A stretch of 64,000 nucleotides of DNA from Phycisphaeraceae bacterium (GCA_019636565.1 JAHBXG010000001.1:1-64000), one strand, 5' to 3'; numbered from the stretch's first letter, positions 24,030 to 32,883 are shown. A program made the numbers and translations. The notes: a model not told the origin generated them from the letters alone.

Positions 24030-25768
24030 TGCGAATTGCGCTGGCTCAGACGAATCCGACGGTTGGAGATATCGCGGGGAACGCGGCGGGGATTATTCGG
24101 ATGATTGCGCGGGCGCGCGCGGGCGGGGCGGATTGCGTGCTGTTTCCGGAGTTGGCGCTGTGCGGGTATCCGCCTCGCGATTTGCTGCTGCAGGGTGGAT
24201 TCCTGAAAGCGTGCACGGAAGCGGCGAAGGAATTGGGGGAGAAGCACTCGAGCGGGATCACGGTGGTGTTCGGGACGCCCCTGCCGGTGGGCGGGAACGC
24301 GGATTCGCCGAAGGGGATCGCGAATTCATTGCTGGCGTATCGCGACGGGACGATGCTCGACTACTACGACAAGCGGCTGTTGCCGACGTACGACATCTTT
24401 GATGAGGATCGGTACTTCACGCCGGGCGATCGAGCGATAGTGATCGAGGTGAAGGGGGCGGGCGATGAGCGAGCGATCAAGGTTGGCTTGACGATCTGCG
24501 AGGATTTGTGGAAGGGCGAGGACGCGGGCTTTGCCTCTCGGTATGCGGATGCGCCGGATCCGGTGGCGCAGGTCGTGCAGGCAGGGGCGCGGGTCATTCT
24601 GTCGGCGTCGGCGAGCCCGTTCGTGCTGGGGAAGAGCCCACGGCACCGCGCGATACTGAAGCGGCACGCGGCCAATCACGGCGTGTATGTGCTGAGCGTG
24701 AACCAGGTGGGCGGGAATGATGAATTGATCTTTGACGGGCATGCCGCGGCATATTCGCCGGTCGGCGAATTGATCGCGGCGGGCCCTGGGTTTGAAGAAG
24801 CGATGACGTTTGTGGATGTGCCGGCAAAGACGGGCGCCGTTCCCGATCCGGTGACGTCGAAGAGCGATGAGGAACAGTTGTTTCGGGCGCTGGTGTTGGG
24901 AGTGCGCGACTATTGCGGAAAGACGGGATTCGGGAGCGTGCTGCTCGGGTTGTCGGGCGGAATCGACAGCGCGGTGACGGCGGCGATCGCGTGCGCGGCG
25001 CTCGGCCCGGCGAATGTGCTTGGGGTGGCGCTGCCCGGGCCGTATTCGAGCGAGCACAGCAAGAGCGACGCGTACGAGTTGGCGAAGCGATTGACAATGA
25101 AGTGCATCACGGTTCCGATTGCGCCGATGTTTGATGGCGCCGTGAGCACGATCGATCCGGCGATGGGCGCCGTCGAAGCAAGCAGGCTGGGAGAGAAGCT
25201 GCCGGACCTTGCCGAGGAGAATCTGCAATCGCGCCTGCGCGGCACGATTCTGATGGCGCTCTCGAACCGGACGGGTGCGATCGTGCTCACGACGGGGAAC
25301 AAGAGCGAGCTGGCGGTCGGCTACTGCACCCTGTATGGCGACATGAACGGCGGCCTCGCGGTGTTGTGCGACCTGACCAAGAACTGGGTCTACCGGCTGG
25401 CAAAGTGGATGAACGAGCACGCAGCGGAGTGCGGCTTTGCGACCGCGCCGATTCCTCTTGACAGCATTTCAAAGCCCCCGAGCGCCGAGTTGCGGCCGGA
25501 TCAGAAGGATCAGGATTCTCTGCCCCCGTACGACGTGCTGGATGAGATCCTGAACCGTTATGTGGAACTTCGCCAGAGCGCAAGCGAGATCATTCGACAA
25601 TGCGCGGGGCGTGAAGGGTTTGACGAGGCGACGGTTCGGCGCATCGTGCGGCTGACGGACCTGTCGGAGTACAAGCGCAAGCAGGCGGCGGTGGGCCTGA
25701 AGGTGACGGGGGTCGCGTTCGGATCGGGACGGCGGATGCCGATTGCGCAAGGCTGGAAGAGCCCGTAA
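24026..25768 (+). CDS. nadE: Glutamine-dependent NAD+ synthetase
   Basis: Last step of NAD biosynthesis: amidates nicotinate adenine dinucleotide with ammonia released from glutamine. 580 residues, full length for the two-domain form. The N-terminal nitrilase domain (1-265) has its Glu-Lys-Cys triad in LFPELALCGYPPRDLL, YYDKRLLPTYD and GLTICEDLW. The C-terminal synthetase domain (about 285-570) has the PP-loop GLSGGIDSAVTAAIA, GPYSSEHSKSDAYELA and TTGNKSELAVGY. The upstream stop sits inside ATGATGCG, so the start may be either ATG (24026 or 24029); the latter gives the usual MRIALAQTNP. Confidence 0.96.
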   Translation: MMRIALAQTNPTVGDIAGNAAGIIRMIARARAGGADCVLFPELALCGYPPRDLLLQGGFLKACTEAAKELGEKHSSGITVVFGTPLPVGGNADSPKGIANSLLAYRDGTMLDYYDKRLLPTYDIFDEDRYFTPGDRAIVIEVKGAGDERAIKVGLTICEDLWKGEDAGFASRYADAPDPVAQVVQAGARVILSASASPFVLGKSPRHRAILKRHAANHGVYVLSVNQVGGNDELIFDGHAAAYSPVGELIAAGPGFEEAMTFVDVPAKTGAVPDPVTSKSDEEQLFRALVLGVRDYCGKTGFGSVLLGLSGGIDSAVTAAIACAALGPANVLGVALPGPYSSEHSKSDAYELAKRLTMKCITVPIAPMFDGAVSTIDPAMGAVEASRLGEKLPDLAEENLQSRLRGTILMALSNRTGAIVLTTGNKSELAVGYCTLYGDMNGGLAVLCDLTKNWVYRLAKWMNEHAAECGFATAPIPLDSISKPPSAELRPDQKDQDSLPPYDVLDEILNRYVELRQSASEIIRQCAGREGFDEATVRRIVRLTDLSEYKRKQAAVGLKVTGVAFGSGRRMPIAQGWKSP

Positions 25769-25810
25769 TTGCCGATGAATCGTGGTGTTTCGGCGTGATA
25801 CGCTTGTGCA

Positions 25811-26554
25811 ATGGCGTTCAAGCTCTACAACCTGGTGTTCTTCAAGGACCAGCCCGATCTCTCCCTTCAAGGCCTGACGCCGGCGTCGTGGTATTCGCGG
25901 GGCGGGTACGACCCGGTCGTGGTGGGCAAGTGGGCGAGCGAACAAAAATCGGATCTGTTGATTGTTGATTTCGAGTTCCTGTGTTCCGACGTTCGGACCG
26001 AAAAGGCCGAGTGCGTGGCACAGGGTCACGCCCAGAGGATTGCGGCGTTTCGCGCGGCCAAGCGCGACAAGAAGAATCCGCGGGCGCAGATCGGAACATA
26101 CGGCGTGTGTCCGAAGGGTGATTACTGGACGCCGGTCATGCCGACCGAAGAGAAGCTGCTTGCGTGGTACGGAACGAACCGGTTCAACTCGGTCATCGCG
26201 GATGACCTGGATGTGATCTGCCCTTCGATCTATTCGAATTACGATGACGAAAAGGGCTGGGTGAAGTTTGCGATCGCGAATATCGACGAAGCGTATAAAT
26301 ATGGAAAACCGGTGATTCCGTTCATCAGCCCCCACTATCACCCGTCGAACGCGAAAGTGCGCAACAAAGAGGTGCCATATTTCGGAACGGTGCTGGACAC
26401 GGTGCGGGAGCGGTGCGACAGCGCGATCATCTGGGGAGGCTGGTGGTTTGGTCCCAAGGATGTCAAAGAGGGCGACGAACCCGGACATTCATTGCCGTGG
26501 GACAACAATGCGGCATGGATGAACGAGGTAAGAAGAATCGTGCGGGGCCTGTAG
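25811..26554 (+). CDS. Hypothetical, TIM-barrel glycosidase-like protein
   Basis: Cytoplasmic-looking protein of 247 residues without a signal peptide. Secondary-structure feel and motifs suggest a beta/alpha barrel: LLIVDFEFL (acidic residues at a strand end), QIGTYGVCPKGDYW, VIADDLDVICPSIYSNYDD and PVIPFISPHYHPS, then SAIIWGGWWFG. Such strand-end Asp/Glu and aromatic residues recall hyaluronidase-like or GH18/GH99-type barrels, but no specific family is recognised. It follows nadE by 42 bases and is followed by a terminator, so it is probably the last gene of that transcript. Confidence 0.5.
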   Translation: MAFKLYNLVFFKDQPDLSLQGLTPASWYSRGGYDPVVVGKWASEQKSDLLIVDFEFLCSDVRTEKAECVAQGHAQRIAAFRAAKRDKKNPRAQIGTYGVCPKGDYWTPVMPTEEKLLAWYGTNRFNSVIADDLDVICPSIYSNYDDEKGWVKFAIANIDEAYKYGKPVIPFISPHYHPSNAKVRNKEVPYFGTVLDTVRERCDSAIIWGGWWFGPKDVKEGDEPGHSLPWDNNAAWMNEVRRIVRGL

Positions 26555-26572
26555 AGCGGCTCGTGGTCTGAA

Positions 26573-26591
26573 GAATCGGCGGCCGATTTTT
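26573..26591 (+). terminator. Short terminator before the hydrolase gene
   Basis: AATCGG-CGG-CCGATT stem-loop (26574-26588) followed by TTT, 19 bases past the preceding stop codon. Confidence 0.6.
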
Positions 26592-26616
26592 CGAGACATC
26601 CGAAAGTGGAGAAACT

Positions 26617-27474
26617 GTGACGAGCAAGCAGGCGGTGCGATGGTTGCGACGGGGCGCGGCATCGGTTCTCCTGCTGGCGGTCCTCGGGTACGCGCTCTTT
26701 GCCGGGGCCCTCTGGGTGATGCAGGACGCGATGATCTTTCCACGCGAAGCGGGGCGATCTTGGGGGAGGGAATTGCCATCGACGGGCGAGCGGATCTGGT
26801 ACACGGCGCCGGACGGAAGAAAGATCGAGTCGTGGTACTTCAAGGGGGCTGGGCGGAGCGCCGAATCGCCGGGGCCGCTGCTTGTCTGCTTCCATGGGAA
26901 TGCCGACTTCATCGAGAACTGGTCATGGTTGGCCGAGACGTGCCAGCGCCAGGGGTTCAACGTGCTGCTGCCGGAATTCCGGGGTTACGGGCGAAGCGAG
27001 GGGGAGCCGTCGGAGAAAGCGATCGTGGATGATTCGGCAGCGATGGTGCGCATCGCGATGTCGCGGCCGGAGATAGACGGGAAGAAACTGATACTGCTCG
27101 GGCGATCGCTGGGCGGAGGCGTCGCGTGCGGCGTGGGCGAGCGGGTTGCGCCCGCCGCACTCATTCTGGAGTGCACGTTTGTTTCGCTGGCATCCATGGC
27201 GGACGGTTATCACGTCCCACGCTGGCTGGTGAGGCATCCGTTTCTGAACGATGAGGCGCTCGGCAAGATCAAGTCGCCGGTGCTGATCGTGCACGGATTG
27301 CACGATCGGGTGATTCCGTACGCGCACGCCGAAGCGCTGAAGAAGCTGCGGCCGGACGCCACGCTGGTGACGCTCGACTGCGATCACAACGATTTGCCGG
27401 GGAATGATGAAGCGAAGTATCGCGGTGCGCTCGAAGAATTTCTGCGTGGGCATGAGCTTTGGCCGCGGGAGTGA
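26617..27474 (+). CDS. Membrane-anchored alpha/beta hydrolase (BEM46/YfhR type)
   Basis: Serine hydrolase of 285 residues with an N-terminal membrane anchor (about 14-34, ASVLLLAVLGYALFAGALWV). Oxyanion and strand motifs: VCFHGNADFIENWSW and PEFRGYGRSEGEPS. The nucleophile elbow is LLGRSLGGGVA; the acid is in VHGLHDRVIPY and the His in DCDHNDLPG, giving a complete Ser-Asp-His triad. This matches the ABHD13/BEM46/YfhR group, whose substrates are mostly unknown. It is monocistronic by position, with a terminator upstream and a tRNA gene downstream. Confidence 0.85.
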   Translation: MTSKQAVRWLRRGAASVLLLAVLGYALFAGALWVMQDAMIFPREAGRSWGRELPSTGERIWYTAPDGRKIESWYFKGAGRSAESPGPLLVCFHGNADFIENWSWLAETCQRQGFNVLLPEFRGYGRSEGEPSEKAIVDDSAAMVRIAMSRPEIDGKKLILLGRSLGGGVACGVGERVAPAALILECTFVSLASMADGYHVPRWLVRHPFLNDEALGKIKSPVLIVHGLHDRVIPYAHAEALKKLRPDATLVTLDCDHNDLPGNDEAKYRGALEEFLRGHELWPRE

Positions 27475-27541
27475 ATCGGCGTTGCGCTTACGAACGGGAT
27501 TCTGTTGCTCGTGGGGCGCGCGGGGCTTCGGCGGGAGCGAC

Positions 27542-27547
27542 TAAAAT
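27542..27547 (+). promoter_or_regulatory. Possible -10 box of tRNA-Ser
   Basis: TAAAAT lies 13 bases before the tRNA 5' end, the right distance for a -10 element; no convincing -35 is seen 16-18 bases upstream. Confidence 0.3.
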
Positions 27548-27560
27548 CGCGGGCACCCTT

Positions 27561-27648
27561 GGAGGGGTGGCTGAGCGGTTGAAAGCAGCAGACTTGAAAT
27601 CTGCCGTGGGGCTTGTCCTCACCAGGAGTTCGAATCTCCTCCCCTCCG
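27561..27648 (+). tRNA. tRNA-Ser (anticodon UGA)
   Basis: 88-base class II tRNA. The acceptor stem GGAGGGG (27561-27567) pairs with CCCCTCC (27641-27647), discriminator G. The anticodon stem GCAGA/TCTGC encloses loop CTTGAAA, giving anticodon TGA, which reads UCA. A long variable arm (around GTGGGGCTTGTCCTCAC) and a T arm with GTTCGAATC are present. CCA is not encoded. Confidence 0.95.
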
Positions 27649-27654
27649 TTTTCG

Positions 27655-28806
27655 ATGCGCATGTTGCCGAACCGAGATTCGAATGGCTTGGGTACGTCCG
27701 CCTCGGATCTGAGAAAGCCTACAGCTCGTCGGCTTTTGCTTTGGACGATTCTGTCTGGCACGCTTTCGGCGTGCGTGATTGCGGCGTGGGCGCTATTAGG
27801 TCTTTGGGCCACGCTCGCCGTGTATTTCTGCTGCCCTTTCCGAGCGTGGATAACTCTCGGGCTGGCTGCGGCGGTCGCGGGGCTATTTGCGGGCTCGCTA
27901 CGCGAACGCAAGCGAGAGCGCCGGGTCCCTCGATTGGGCACACGGGACTCGTGGAAGCAGCGGCGATTCCGGCTGCTCGCCGCGGGAGCCGCGGCGATCG
28001 TCGCCTCGTGGTACCTCGGCTTTGTGAAGCCGGATCCGACACTGGAGTGGGCGCCGGAGCACTCGCGGATGCCTCACGTTGATGTCGAAGGAGATCTGGT
28101 TCGTATCTCCAACGTGCGGAATTTTCTGTGGCGGTCACGAACCGATTTCACGCCGGGCTTTTATGACCGGACATACGACGCCGGCAAGATCGCATCGATG
28201 TACTATGTTGTCGTGCCCATGAATTCGTTCGACGGCGTGGCGCACGTGATGCTCTGCTTCGCATTTTCGGACGGACAGGCGGTCACAATTTCGGTGGAGG
28301 GTCGACGCGAGAAGAATCGGCCCTATGCGATCTTGCCGTCGATGTTCCGGCAGTTTCAATTGATCTACGTGATAGGGGACGAGCGTGATGTGGTCGGCGT
28401 GCGTGGCGCGATCTGGAAGAATCCGGTTCGGATGTACCCCGCGAGAGCGACGCCGGACCGCATGCGAGCGATATTCCTCGACATGGTTGCCCGCGCGCAC
28501 AAGCTGGAGGAAGAACCGGAGTTCTACCACCTGATTCTGAACAACTGCATGAACAACATCACGGCGCATTTACGCAGGCTGGGCGGGCGGCCGCTTCCCA
28601 GCGATCTGGCCGTGTTGCTTACGGGACTCTCCGACCGGGTGGCCTATCGCTTCGGGTACTTCGACACCGAGTTGCCCTTTGAAAAGGCCAGGCGCGCCTT
28701 CCGGGTTGATCAGTGGATGCAGACAACTCCGCTGGATGAAGGATTCTCTGCCCGCCTGCGCGAAACGCTCGTCAGGCAGGAGCGGGAACTCCGGGACAGT
28801 GATTAG
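27655..28806 (+). CDS. DUF4105-family membrane protein
   Basis: Protein of 383 residues with three hydrophobic segments in the first 130 residues (LLLWTILSGTLSACVIAAWA; ATLAVYFCCPF to about 85; FRLLAAGAAAIVASWYLGFV) and a soluble C-terminal domain of the DUF4105 type. That domain has FTPGFYDRTYDAGKI, YVVVPMNSFDG, FSDGQAVTISVEGR and the family mark HLILNNCMNNITAHLRRLG; the Asn-Cys pair suggests a papain-like cysteine fold (inference). The apparent ATG at 27655 is six bases past the tRNA, leaving no room for its own ribosome site; a later start is possible. Confidence 0.7.
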   Translation: MRMLPNRDSNGLGTSASDLRKPTARRLLLWTILSGTLSACVIAAWALLGLWATLAVYFCCPFRAWITLGLAAAVAGLFAGSLRERKRERRVPRLGTRDSWKQRRFRLLAAGAAAIVASWYLGFVKPDPTLEWAPEHSRMPHVDVEGDLVRISNVRNFLWRSRTDFTPGFYDRTYDAGKIASMYYVVVPMNSFDGVAHVMLCFAFSDGQAVTISVEGRREKNRPYAILPSMFRQFQLIYVIGDERDVVGVRGAIWKNPVRMYPARATPDRMRAIFLDMVARAHKLEEEPEFYHLILNNCMNNITAHLRRLGGRPLPSDLAVLLTGLSDRVAYRFGYFDTELPFEKARRAFRVDQWMQTTPLDEGFSARLRETLVRQERELRDSD

Positions 28807-28941
28807 ATCTTGGGGTGGTGTCGATCGTCGTGGCCCGGCAGGGTGCGGAACTCAAGATTCGTCGGTCTGCCGCGGCCATGAAGGTGCACCGGATCCGACG
28901 CGACTGCGAGCCCGGGTAGTCGCAGGACGGTTGGGAACTCG

Positions 28942-29418
28942 CTATTTCCTTTGCGGCGCGGCACTGATGCTGAGGTCGACGCCTTGCGAGCCGGGATTCA
29001 TGGCGCGGGAACGCCTGCGTGTTTCAAACGCGGCGATGTCGGCGATGGAGGTCTTCTTGAGAAACTCGATGACTGTGCCGCGCTGGCTGGTCCAGAAGCG
29101 GTGCGCCGGGCACGCTCGCTCATCGGAGCACAGGGCGACGCCGAGCATGCACCGCTTGTTGCAAATCGGGTCCGCGAGGAGTTCGGCGATGTCGTAAAGG
29201 CTGATTTCGGACGGCTGGCGGGCAAGGGTGACACCGCCGCCGACGCCCCGCTGGGTATCGACGAGCCCGACGTGGCGCAGCGTGTTGATGATCTTGGCGA
29301 GATAAGGCGCGGGGATATCGCAGGCCTGCGCAATCTCTTTGACCAGCAATGGTTTGCCAGCGGCGGTCGCGAGGTAGCCCAAGGCCGACGTCGCGTAGCC
29401 GGCTGCTTGTCCGAGCAT
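28942..29418 (-). CDS. Rrf2-family iron-sulfur-type regulator
   Basis: Transcription regulator of 158 residues. The winged helix is in the first 70 residues: YATSALGYLATAAGKPLLV, IAQACDIPAPYLAKIINTL and GLVDTQRGVGGGVTLAR. A cysteine cluster follows, ICNKRCMLGVALCSDERAC then PAH, i.e. C-x6-C-x5-C-x2-H with an extra Cys, as in Rrf2 proteins that bind an Fe-S cluster and sense O2, NO or redox state. It is divergent from the cbb3 oxidase operon across a 238-base spacer and is the obvious candidate to control that operon and itself. CGGAG lies 8 bases before the ATG. Confidence 0.88.
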   Translation of the reverse strand: MLGQAAGYATSALGYLATAAGKPLLVKEIAQACDIPAPYLAKIINTLRHVGLVDTQRGVGGGVTLARQPSEISLYDIAELLADPICNKRCMLGVALCSDERACPAHRFWTSQRGTVIEFLKKTSIADIAAFETRRRSRAMNPGSQGVDLSISAAPQRK

Positions 29419-29447
29419 TGACGAGCACTCCGATCTTTATTCAAAGG

Positions 29448-29476
29448 ACTATAAGACATTTTTCTCCGGAAATCAA
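29448..29476 (-). promoter_or_regulatory. Promoter of the Rrf2 regulator
   Basis: On the minus strand TTGATT (29476-29471) is separated by 17 bases from TATAGT (29453-29448), 30 bases before the ATG. Confidence 0.5.
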
Positions 29477-29564
29477 CCACGTCCGCCCAGGGATCGGGGG
29501 GTCGCCAGCAAAGAAAAGGCGCCAAAAAAGCCGAGATTTGGGCGACCGAGAGGAGATTTCAGGC

Positions 29565-29592
29565 TTGACAATCGGCCGAGATCGCGAACAAT
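29565..29592 (+). promoter_or_regulatory. Candidate promoter of the cbb3 operon
   Basis: A perfect TTGACA (29565-29570) is followed after 16 bases by AACAAT (29587-29592), 64 bases before ccoNO. It lies in the spacer shared with the Rrf2 gene, so regulator binding here is likely but no operator palindrome is clear. Confidence 0.4.
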
Positions 29593-29656
29593 CAGGAATT
29601 GAGGACCCTTTTGTCTGCTGTAACACGGAAAGAGGGATCCGCCGGGAGATCTCTAC

Positions 29657-32053
29657 ATGGCCGAGTCTCAAGTGGCAGCAGGAACGCGCACGGGGCTGAT
29701 GGGGAGGCTCGGCGAGCGCCACGAGCGCGTGCACCTCGAGCAGTACTCGTACGACGACGACATCGTGCGGAAGTTTCTGACGGTGACTGTGGTGTGGGGG
29801 CTGGTGGCTTTTCTGGTCGGGCTGATCATCGCGTTGCAGTTGGTTGTGCCGAGCGTGATCAACTACACGACGGCGAGCGGATCGCAGCCGTTCGCGTTCC
29901 TGACCTTTCTCACGAACGTGCCGTTCCTGACGTTCGGTCGGCTGCGCCCCCTGCACACCAACGCGGCGATTTTCGCGTTCGCGGGGAACGCGATCTTCGC
30001 GGCCATTTACTACTCGACGCAACGCCTCTGCAAGACGCGGATGTGGTCGGACCGGTTGAGCCGGCTGCACTTCTGGGGCTGGCAACTGATCATCATTCTG
30101 GCGGCATTGACGCTGCCCTTGGGGATCACACAGGGGAAGGAATACGCCGAGTTGGAGTGGCCGATCGACATCCTGATCGCCGCGGTGTGGCTGGGCTTTT
30201 TCGGCACGAATTTCTTCATGACTCTGAAGGTGCGGCGGGAACGCCACATGTACGTGGCGCTGTGGTTCTACATCGCGACAATCGTCACGGTGACGATGCT
30301 GCACGTCGTGAACTCGCTGGTGATTCCGGCGGGGCTGTTCAAGAGCTACTCGGTGTATGCGGGCGTGCAGGACGCGATGATCCAGTGGTGGTACGGGCAC
30401 AACGCGGTTGCATTCTTCCTGACAACACCGTTTCTGGGCATGATGTATTACTTCATGCCCAAGGCGGCGGAGCGGCCGGTGTACTCGTACCGGTTGTCGA
30501 TTGTCCACTTCTGGTCGCTGGTTTTCATCTACATCTGGGCGGGCCCCCACCACCTGCACTACACCGCTCTGCCGACATGGGCGTCAACGCTTGGGATGCT
30601 CTTCTCGGTGATGCTGTGGATGCCCTCCTGGGGCGGAGGCATCAACGGGCTGCTGACTTTGCGCGGCGCCTGGTACAAACTGACCGACGATCCGGTGCTG
30701 AAGTTCTTTGTGGTCGGCATCACGTTCTACATGATGTCGACGTTTGAAGGTCCGATGCTGTCGGTGAAAACCGTCAACATGCTGAGCCACTACACGGACT
30801 GGACGATTGCGCACGTGCACGGGGGCACGCTTGGGTGGAACGGGTTCATGACGTTCGGCATGATCTACTGGCTCGCGCCGCGGATCTTTCAGACGAATCT
30901 GTACTCGAAGAAGATGGCGGAATGGCACTTTTGGATCGGGACGCTGGGCATTCTGCTGTACGTGATTCCGATCTATGTGGCCGGTATCACGCAGGGGCTG
31001 ATGTGGCGGGCGTTTGATCAATCGGGCGCGCTCGCGTTCCCGGACTTTGTGGAAACCGTTGCGAAACTGATGCCGTTCTACTGGATTCGCGTGATCGGCG
31101 GCACGCTTTATTTCGCGGGTGCGGTGATGATGGGGTACAACGTGCTGCGCACATGGATGGCGCGCCCGGCGGTCTACGAGGTGCCAGTGCTGAGCACGCC
31201 GGCGCTGCGCCCGGAGAGGATTGTGCGGCCGACGTTCCGATCGCGCCTCGGCGGAAACACGGAGCTCGGTCACAAGGGCGACGTGTTTATTCAGAACCTT
31301 CAGAGCGCCTGGTGGCATCGGGTGCTCGAAGGGGTCCCGTCGAAGTTCATTTTCTGGACCATCGCGGCCGTCGCGGTCGCATCGGTGCTCGAGATCATCC
31401 CGATGTTTGCGATCCGCTCGAATGTGCCATCGATTGCGAGCGTGCAGCCGTACACGCCCCTGGAACTAGCCGGACGCGACATCTACGTCGGTGAAGGGTG
31501 TTACAACTGCCATTCGCAGATGATCCGCCCGCTCTGGGCCGAGACCAAGCGATATGGCGAGTATTCCAAGCCGGGTGAGTTCGTGTACGACCATCCTTTC
31601 CAATGGGGCTCCCGGCGCATCGGGCCCGATCTGGCGCGAGAGGGTGGAATGCGGAGCAGTTTGTGGCATGTGTTGCACCTGCAGGATCCGCGGCAGTCAT
31701 CACCCCAGTCGATCATGCCGGCGTATCCGCACCTGCTTGATGATCCGCTCGACTTTGCCCAGATCCAGACCAGGGTGCGGGTGAACGCGATGCTCGGGGT
31801 GCCCTATGGCGAAGCCGTGCGCGAGGGCAAGGCAGCGGAGATGGCACGAACCCAGGCCTTGAAGCTTGCGGACGAGATCGTGCAGGCGGATGGACCAAAG
31901 GGATTGGAAAACAAACAGATCATCGCGTTGGTGGCGTACCTCCAGCGACTGGGAACGGATATTTCCAAGCCGGCGCCGTCCGAGACGGGTACCGATCCGG
32001 CGGCGGCAGCGAGCGCGAAGAAGGCCGAAGCGAGCAGGACGGCCGATCGATAG
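29657..32053 (+). CDS. ccoNO: cbb3 cytochrome c oxidase, fused subunits I and II
   Basis: Catalytic core of the high-affinity terminal oxidase, reducing O2 to water and pumping protons; inner membrane. 798 residues: CcoN (about 30-500) fused to CcoO (about 540-780). CcoN has the haem and CuB histidines in RPLHTNAAIFAFAGNA, WWYGHNAVAFF, YIWAGPHHLHYTALP and DWTIAHVHGG, and the helix with YSYRLSIVHFW. CcoO has a single membrane anchor (VASVLEIIPMFAI) and one c-haem site GCYNCHSQM (Cys615, Cys618, His619), with MPAYPHLL supplying the Met region. GGGAG lies 9 bases before the ATG. First gene of the cco operon. Confidence 0.95.
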   Translation: MAESQVAAGTRTGLMGRLGERHERVHLEQYSYDDDIVRKFLTVTVVWGLVAFLVGLIIALQLVVPSVINYTTASGSQPFAFLTFLTNVPFLTFGRLRPLHTNAAIFAFAGNAIFAAIYYSTQRLCKTRMWSDRLSRLHFWGWQLIIILAALTLPLGITQGKEYAELEWPIDILIAAVWLGFFGTNFFMTLKVRRERHMYVALWFYIATIVTVTMLHVVNSLVIPAGLFKSYSVYAGVQDAMIQWWYGHNAVAFFLTTPFLGMMYYFMPKAAERPVYSYRLSIVHFWSLVFIYIWAGPHHLHYTALPTWASTLGMLFSVMLWMPSWGGGINGLLTLRGAWYKLTDDPVLKFFVVGITFYMMSTFEGPMLSVKTVNMLSHYTDWTIAHVHGGTLGWNGFMTFGMIYWLAPRIFQTNLYSKKMAEWHFWIGTLGILLYVIPIYVAGITQGLMWRAFDQSGALAFPDFVETVAKLMPFYWIRVIGGTLYFAGAVMMGYNVLRTWMARPAVYEVPVLSTPALRPERIVRPTFRSRLGGNTELGHKGDVFIQNLQSAWWHRVLEGVPSKFIFWTIAAVAVASVLEIIPMFAIRSNVPSIASVQPYTPLELAGRDIYVGEGCYNCHSQMIRPLWAETKRYGEYSKPGEFVYDHPFQWGSRRIGPDLAREGGMRSSLWHVLHLQDPRQSSPQSIMPAYPHLLDDPLDFAQIQTRVRVNAMLGVPYGEAVREGKAAEMARTQALKLADEIVQADGPKGLENKQIIALVAYLQRLGTDISKPAPSETGTDPAAAASAKKAEASRTADR

Positions 32054-32065
32054 GAGGGCGGACCT

Positions 32066-32269
32066 ATGCGGATGTCAGATGTGATGAGCGGACTTGGACT
32101 CGCGGCGTTCCCGATCGCGGCGATGGCTTTGTTTCTACTCGTCTTTGTCGGGGTCATATGGCAGGTACTGCGAAAATCGGCGCGTGCGGAATTCGACCGA
32201 GCGGCCATGCTGCCGCTGTCAGACAGCGGGGAGAGTGACCCAGCCGAAGCGAAGGAGCAGATTCGATGA
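32066..32269 (+). CDS. ccoQ: CcoQ-like small oxidase subunit
   Basis: Small membrane protein of 67 residues with one helix (about 9-32, LGLAAFPIAAMALFLLVFVG) and a polar tail. Position between ccoNO and ccoP, size and topology fit CcoQ, which stabilises the cbb3 complex; sequence conservation in this family is low. GGAGGGCGG precedes the ATG, and the stop overlaps the ccoP start by four bases (ATGA). Confidence 0.75.
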   Translation: MRMSDVMSGLGLAAFPIAAMALFLLVFVGVIWQVLRKSARAEFDRAAMLPLSDSGESDPAEAKEQIR

Positions 32270-32871
32270 GCGAATCCATGACACCGAATGAATCTCTTCC
32301 CGCCGATCCACTGACGGACCACGAGTACGACGGGATACGCGAGTTTGACAATCCGACCCCGGGATGGTGGTACTGGCTATTCGGGGCGTCGGTGGCGTTC
32401 TCGGTGTTCTACCTCGCGTTCTGGCACTTCAGCGTCGCGGGATGGACAATCGAGGAGGCGTGGTCGGATGATCAGAGGGCTGAGTTCGTAAGGGTGTTCG
32501 GCTCGGTCGGCCAACTGAAGACCGATGACCAGTCGATCCTGCAGCAGATTGACAACCCGCAGTTCATGACGATCGCCAAGGCTGCGTTCGTCGGCAACTG
32601 CTCCGCGTGCCACGCGAAGGACGGCGGCGGACTGGTGGGTGTGAATCTATGCGACGAGAACTACAAGAACATCAAGAATCCGTCGGACATCTTTCGTGTG
32701 ATCACGGACGGAGCAAACGCGGGAGCAATGCCCTCATGGAAAAGGACGTTCTCGGATAACGAGCGGGTGATTCTTGCGGCCTATGTCGCGTCTCTCCGGG
32801 GCACGACACCCGCGAATCCAAAGGCCGCGGAAGGCCAGCCGATCGCGCCGTGGAAAAAGACTGAAAAGTAA
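32266..32871 (+). CDS. ccoP: cbb3 oxidase subunit CcoP with one haem site
   Basis: Membrane-bound cytochrome c subunit, 201 residues, which passes electrons to the oxidase core. The CcoP N-terminal pattern is clear: DHEYDGIREFDNPTPGWWYW, then one membrane helix (about 36-56). Only one C-x-x-C-H is present (NCSACHAKDGGG, Cys112, Cys115, His116), with Met in GAMPSWKRTF as the likely sixth ligand. Usual CcoP has two haem domains and about 290-300 residues; the stretch between helix and haem here keeps the length of a domain remnant (DDQRAEFVRVFGSVGQLKTD) but no CxxCH. It overlaps ccoQ by four bases. Confidence 0.9.
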   Translation: MSESMTPNESLPADPLTDHEYDGIREFDNPTPGWWYWLFGASVAFSVFYLAFWHFSVAGWTIEEAWSDDQRAEFVRVFGSVGQLKTDDQSILQQIDNPQFMTIAKAAFVGNCSACHAKDGGGLVGVNLCDENYKNIKNPSDIFRVITDGANAGAMPSWKRTFSDNERVILAAYVASLRGTTPANPKAAEGQPIAPWKKTEK

Positions 32872-32883
32872 GAAGGCTATGAA

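Noticed and set aside
24326..25420. 364-residue minus-strand frame inside nadE
   Set aside because: Shadow of nadE; Arg/His-rich, no motifs, no ribosome site.
29441..30559. 372-residue minus-strand frame over the Rrf2 spacer and ccoNO
   Set aside because: Antisense to conserved CcoN helices and the divergent promoter region.
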